Source: Euryarchaeota archaeon UBA259
Lineage (GTDB): Archaea; Thermoplasmatota; Poseidoniia; Poseidoniales; Poseidoniaceae
Direction: 5' to 3'
Assembly (NCBI GenBank): GCA_002506275.1
Contig: DAXG01000005.1
Span: 1-13,463 of the forward strand
Length of the DNA stretch: 13,463 nt
The notes below the pieces were generated by a model. It was given only the letters and a program-made list of their open reading frames with translations, was not told the DNA's origin and searched no databases. Shown in pieces: positions 12,917 through 13,463 of the stretch. Position numbers and translations under genes: made by a program. Position 1 is the first letter of the stretch; every line of letters starts with the position of its first letter.

Positions 12917-13021
12917 GTTTCATTCCACCTTCATTCGCTTTCAGCGACATGAGGTACACAAATTATCCCGTACTGATTTGTCCGGTGTATGATTTATAGT
13001 GTTCAGTGCTTGATTGATACC
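12917..13021 (+). other. Intergenic gap after secY: possible transcript end and next promoter
   Basis: This 105-base gap is the only sizeable non-coding stretch in the window. Its first part, right after the secY stop, is pyrimidine-rich (TTTCATTCCACCTTCATTCG), which could assist archaeal termination, but there is no clean oligo-T run and no obvious hairpin. The second part holds a TATA-like element for the next gene. Confidence 0.4.
12993..12998 (+). promoter_or_regulatory. Archaeal TATA box candidate (TTTATA) for a leaderless transcript
   Basis: TTTATA is centred about 26-27 bases before the ATG at 13022, the normal TATA-to-start distance in archaea. Transcription would therefore begin at or within a base or two of the start codon. 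No SD precedes this ATG, unlike most genes in the cluster, which supports a leaderless mRNA. The upstream BRE position (GTATGA) is a weak match. Confidence 0.5.
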
Positions 13022-13463
13022 ATGACTGGCCAACAGCCTCAATCTCTTTGGGAAAAGGCCCAAGTCTCCCAACAGTCACCTCCACGGCAGGTTGTCTTTG
13101 AGTTGCCTTCGAAAGAGGTTTCACTTGGTATCATCGCAGGCCTCACCGTCGTTGTTTTTGTTGCTTTGGGGCTTCTTTTTGTGACGCTAATGCCGACGGA
13201 AACAGTTGCTGTCACCTTGGATTCTGATGGCGATGGAATCTTGGATCCGAACGATACCTTCCCTGGTGATGCGGCCGAATGGAAAGACACCGATTACGAC
13301 GGTAAAGGGGATAATGCAGACCTTGATGATGACGGCGATGGGTACTCAGATTTCGATGAAATGGAACGCTGTCTACCTCATACTGACCATCTTGATTATA
13401 CGGATTTCCCATTGGATTCGGATGGTGATGGTGAATGCAATACCATCGACATAGACGATGATG
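13022..13463 (+). CDS. Membrane-anchored Asp-rich (thrombospondin type 3-like repeat) surface protein, 3'-truncated
   Basis: The frame is open from ATG 13022 to the window end (147 full codons, no stop). Residues 1-32 are polar and Gln-rich (MTGQQPQSLWEKAQVSQQSP). Residues about 34-57 form one hydrophobic helix (SLGIIAGLTVVVFVALGLLF), suggesting a cytosolic N-terminus and an external C-terminal part. After the helix come calcium-binding type repeats: LDSDGDGILDPNDTFPGD (66-83), DTDYDGKGDNADLDDDGDGY (89-108) and LDSDGDGECNTIDIDDD (131-147), with Cys117 and Cys139. The DxDGDG pattern with DTFP/DFPLD spacers matches TSP3-like repeats, common in marine group II surface proteins. Calcium binding is inferred from the motif; the specific function is unknown. 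An in-frame ATG at 12989 would add 11 residues, but it overlaps the TATA-box region. Confidence 0.85.
   Translation, partial: MTGQQPQSLWEKAQVSQQSPPRQVVFELPSKEVSLGIIAGLTVVVFVALGLLFVTLMPTETVAVTLDSDGDGILDPNDTFPGDAAEWKDTDYDGKGDNADLDDDGDGYSDFDEMERCLPHTDHLDYTDFPLDSDGDGECNTIDIDDD

Noticed and set aside
12917..12960. Intrinsic terminator after secY
   Set aside because: The tract is only pyrimidine-rich, with no long T run and no convincing hairpin, so it is mentioned as part of the gap and not called as a terminator.
12989..13021. Earlier in-frame ATG for the Asp-repeat surface protein
   Set aside because: It overlaps the TATA-like element, has no SD, and would add 11 residues (MIYSVQCLIDT) without obvious purpose. 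The ATG at 13022 sits at the expected transcription start.
13220..13463. GATGGCGATGG-like DNA repeats read as a tandem repeat element or CRISPR
   Set aside because: The similarity comes from the repeated DxDGDG protein motif in one reading frame. Unit spacing is irregular, and there are no spacers of uniform length.

Overview
The window is one co-directional (+ strand) block of the archaeal S10/spc-type ribosomal protein super-operon, followed by secY and the start of a surface-protein gene. The gene content is archaeal/eukaryotic in type: eS4, eL32, eL19, a long uL30, an aIF1/SUI1 factor and the Rpp29 subunit of RNase P. Shine-Dalgarno (SD) sites are strong (GGAGGTGA), base composition is moderate, and the last gene has Asp-rich thrombospondin type 3-like repeats behind one membrane anchor. 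Together these suggest a mesophilic marine Thermoplasmatota archaeon, most likely Marine Group II (Candidatus Poseidoniales). That assignment is inference from family resemblance; no rRNA gene is present to confirm it.

Layout. 1-640: uL4, missing its N-terminus. 651-3629: uL23, uL2, uS19, uL22, uS3, uL29. 3652-4210: two non-ribosomal-protein genes, aIF1 (SUI1) and RNase P subunit Rpp29. 4215-6751: uS17, uL14, uL24, eS4, uL5 and the 50-residue zinc-finger uS14. 6765-10952: uS8, uL6, eL32, eL19, uL18, uS5, uL30, uL15. 10979-12916: SecY. 12917-13021: the only sizeable intergenic gap. 13022 to the end: an N-terminally anchored Asp-rich Ca-binding-type protein, cut by the window edge.

Up to SecY the genes are joined by overlaps of 1 or 4 bases or by gaps of at most 26 bases. 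Eight junctions share one device: the upstream TGA stop is built into the downstream SD (TGAGGTGA). At several other junctions the SD lies inside the last codons of the upstream gene and sets its C-terminal residues. The block therefore reads as one long transcript with coupled translation, making the large and small subunits together with the translocon the ribosomes dock on.

Most genes are ordinary for an archaeon. The features most worth a second look are: (1) eL32 has an N-terminal SAP-type helix-extension-helix motif and an acidic Trp/Asp linker; (2) SecY has about 145 extra N-terminal residues predicted to form four more membrane helices; (3) the stop/SD fusion linkers; (4) a micro-duplication in the KOW loop of uL24; (5) the gene after secY is a Ca-repeat surface protein with a well-placed TATA box for leaderless transcription, where many archaea have adenylate kinase. 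No RNA gene, mobile element or CRISPR array was seen.
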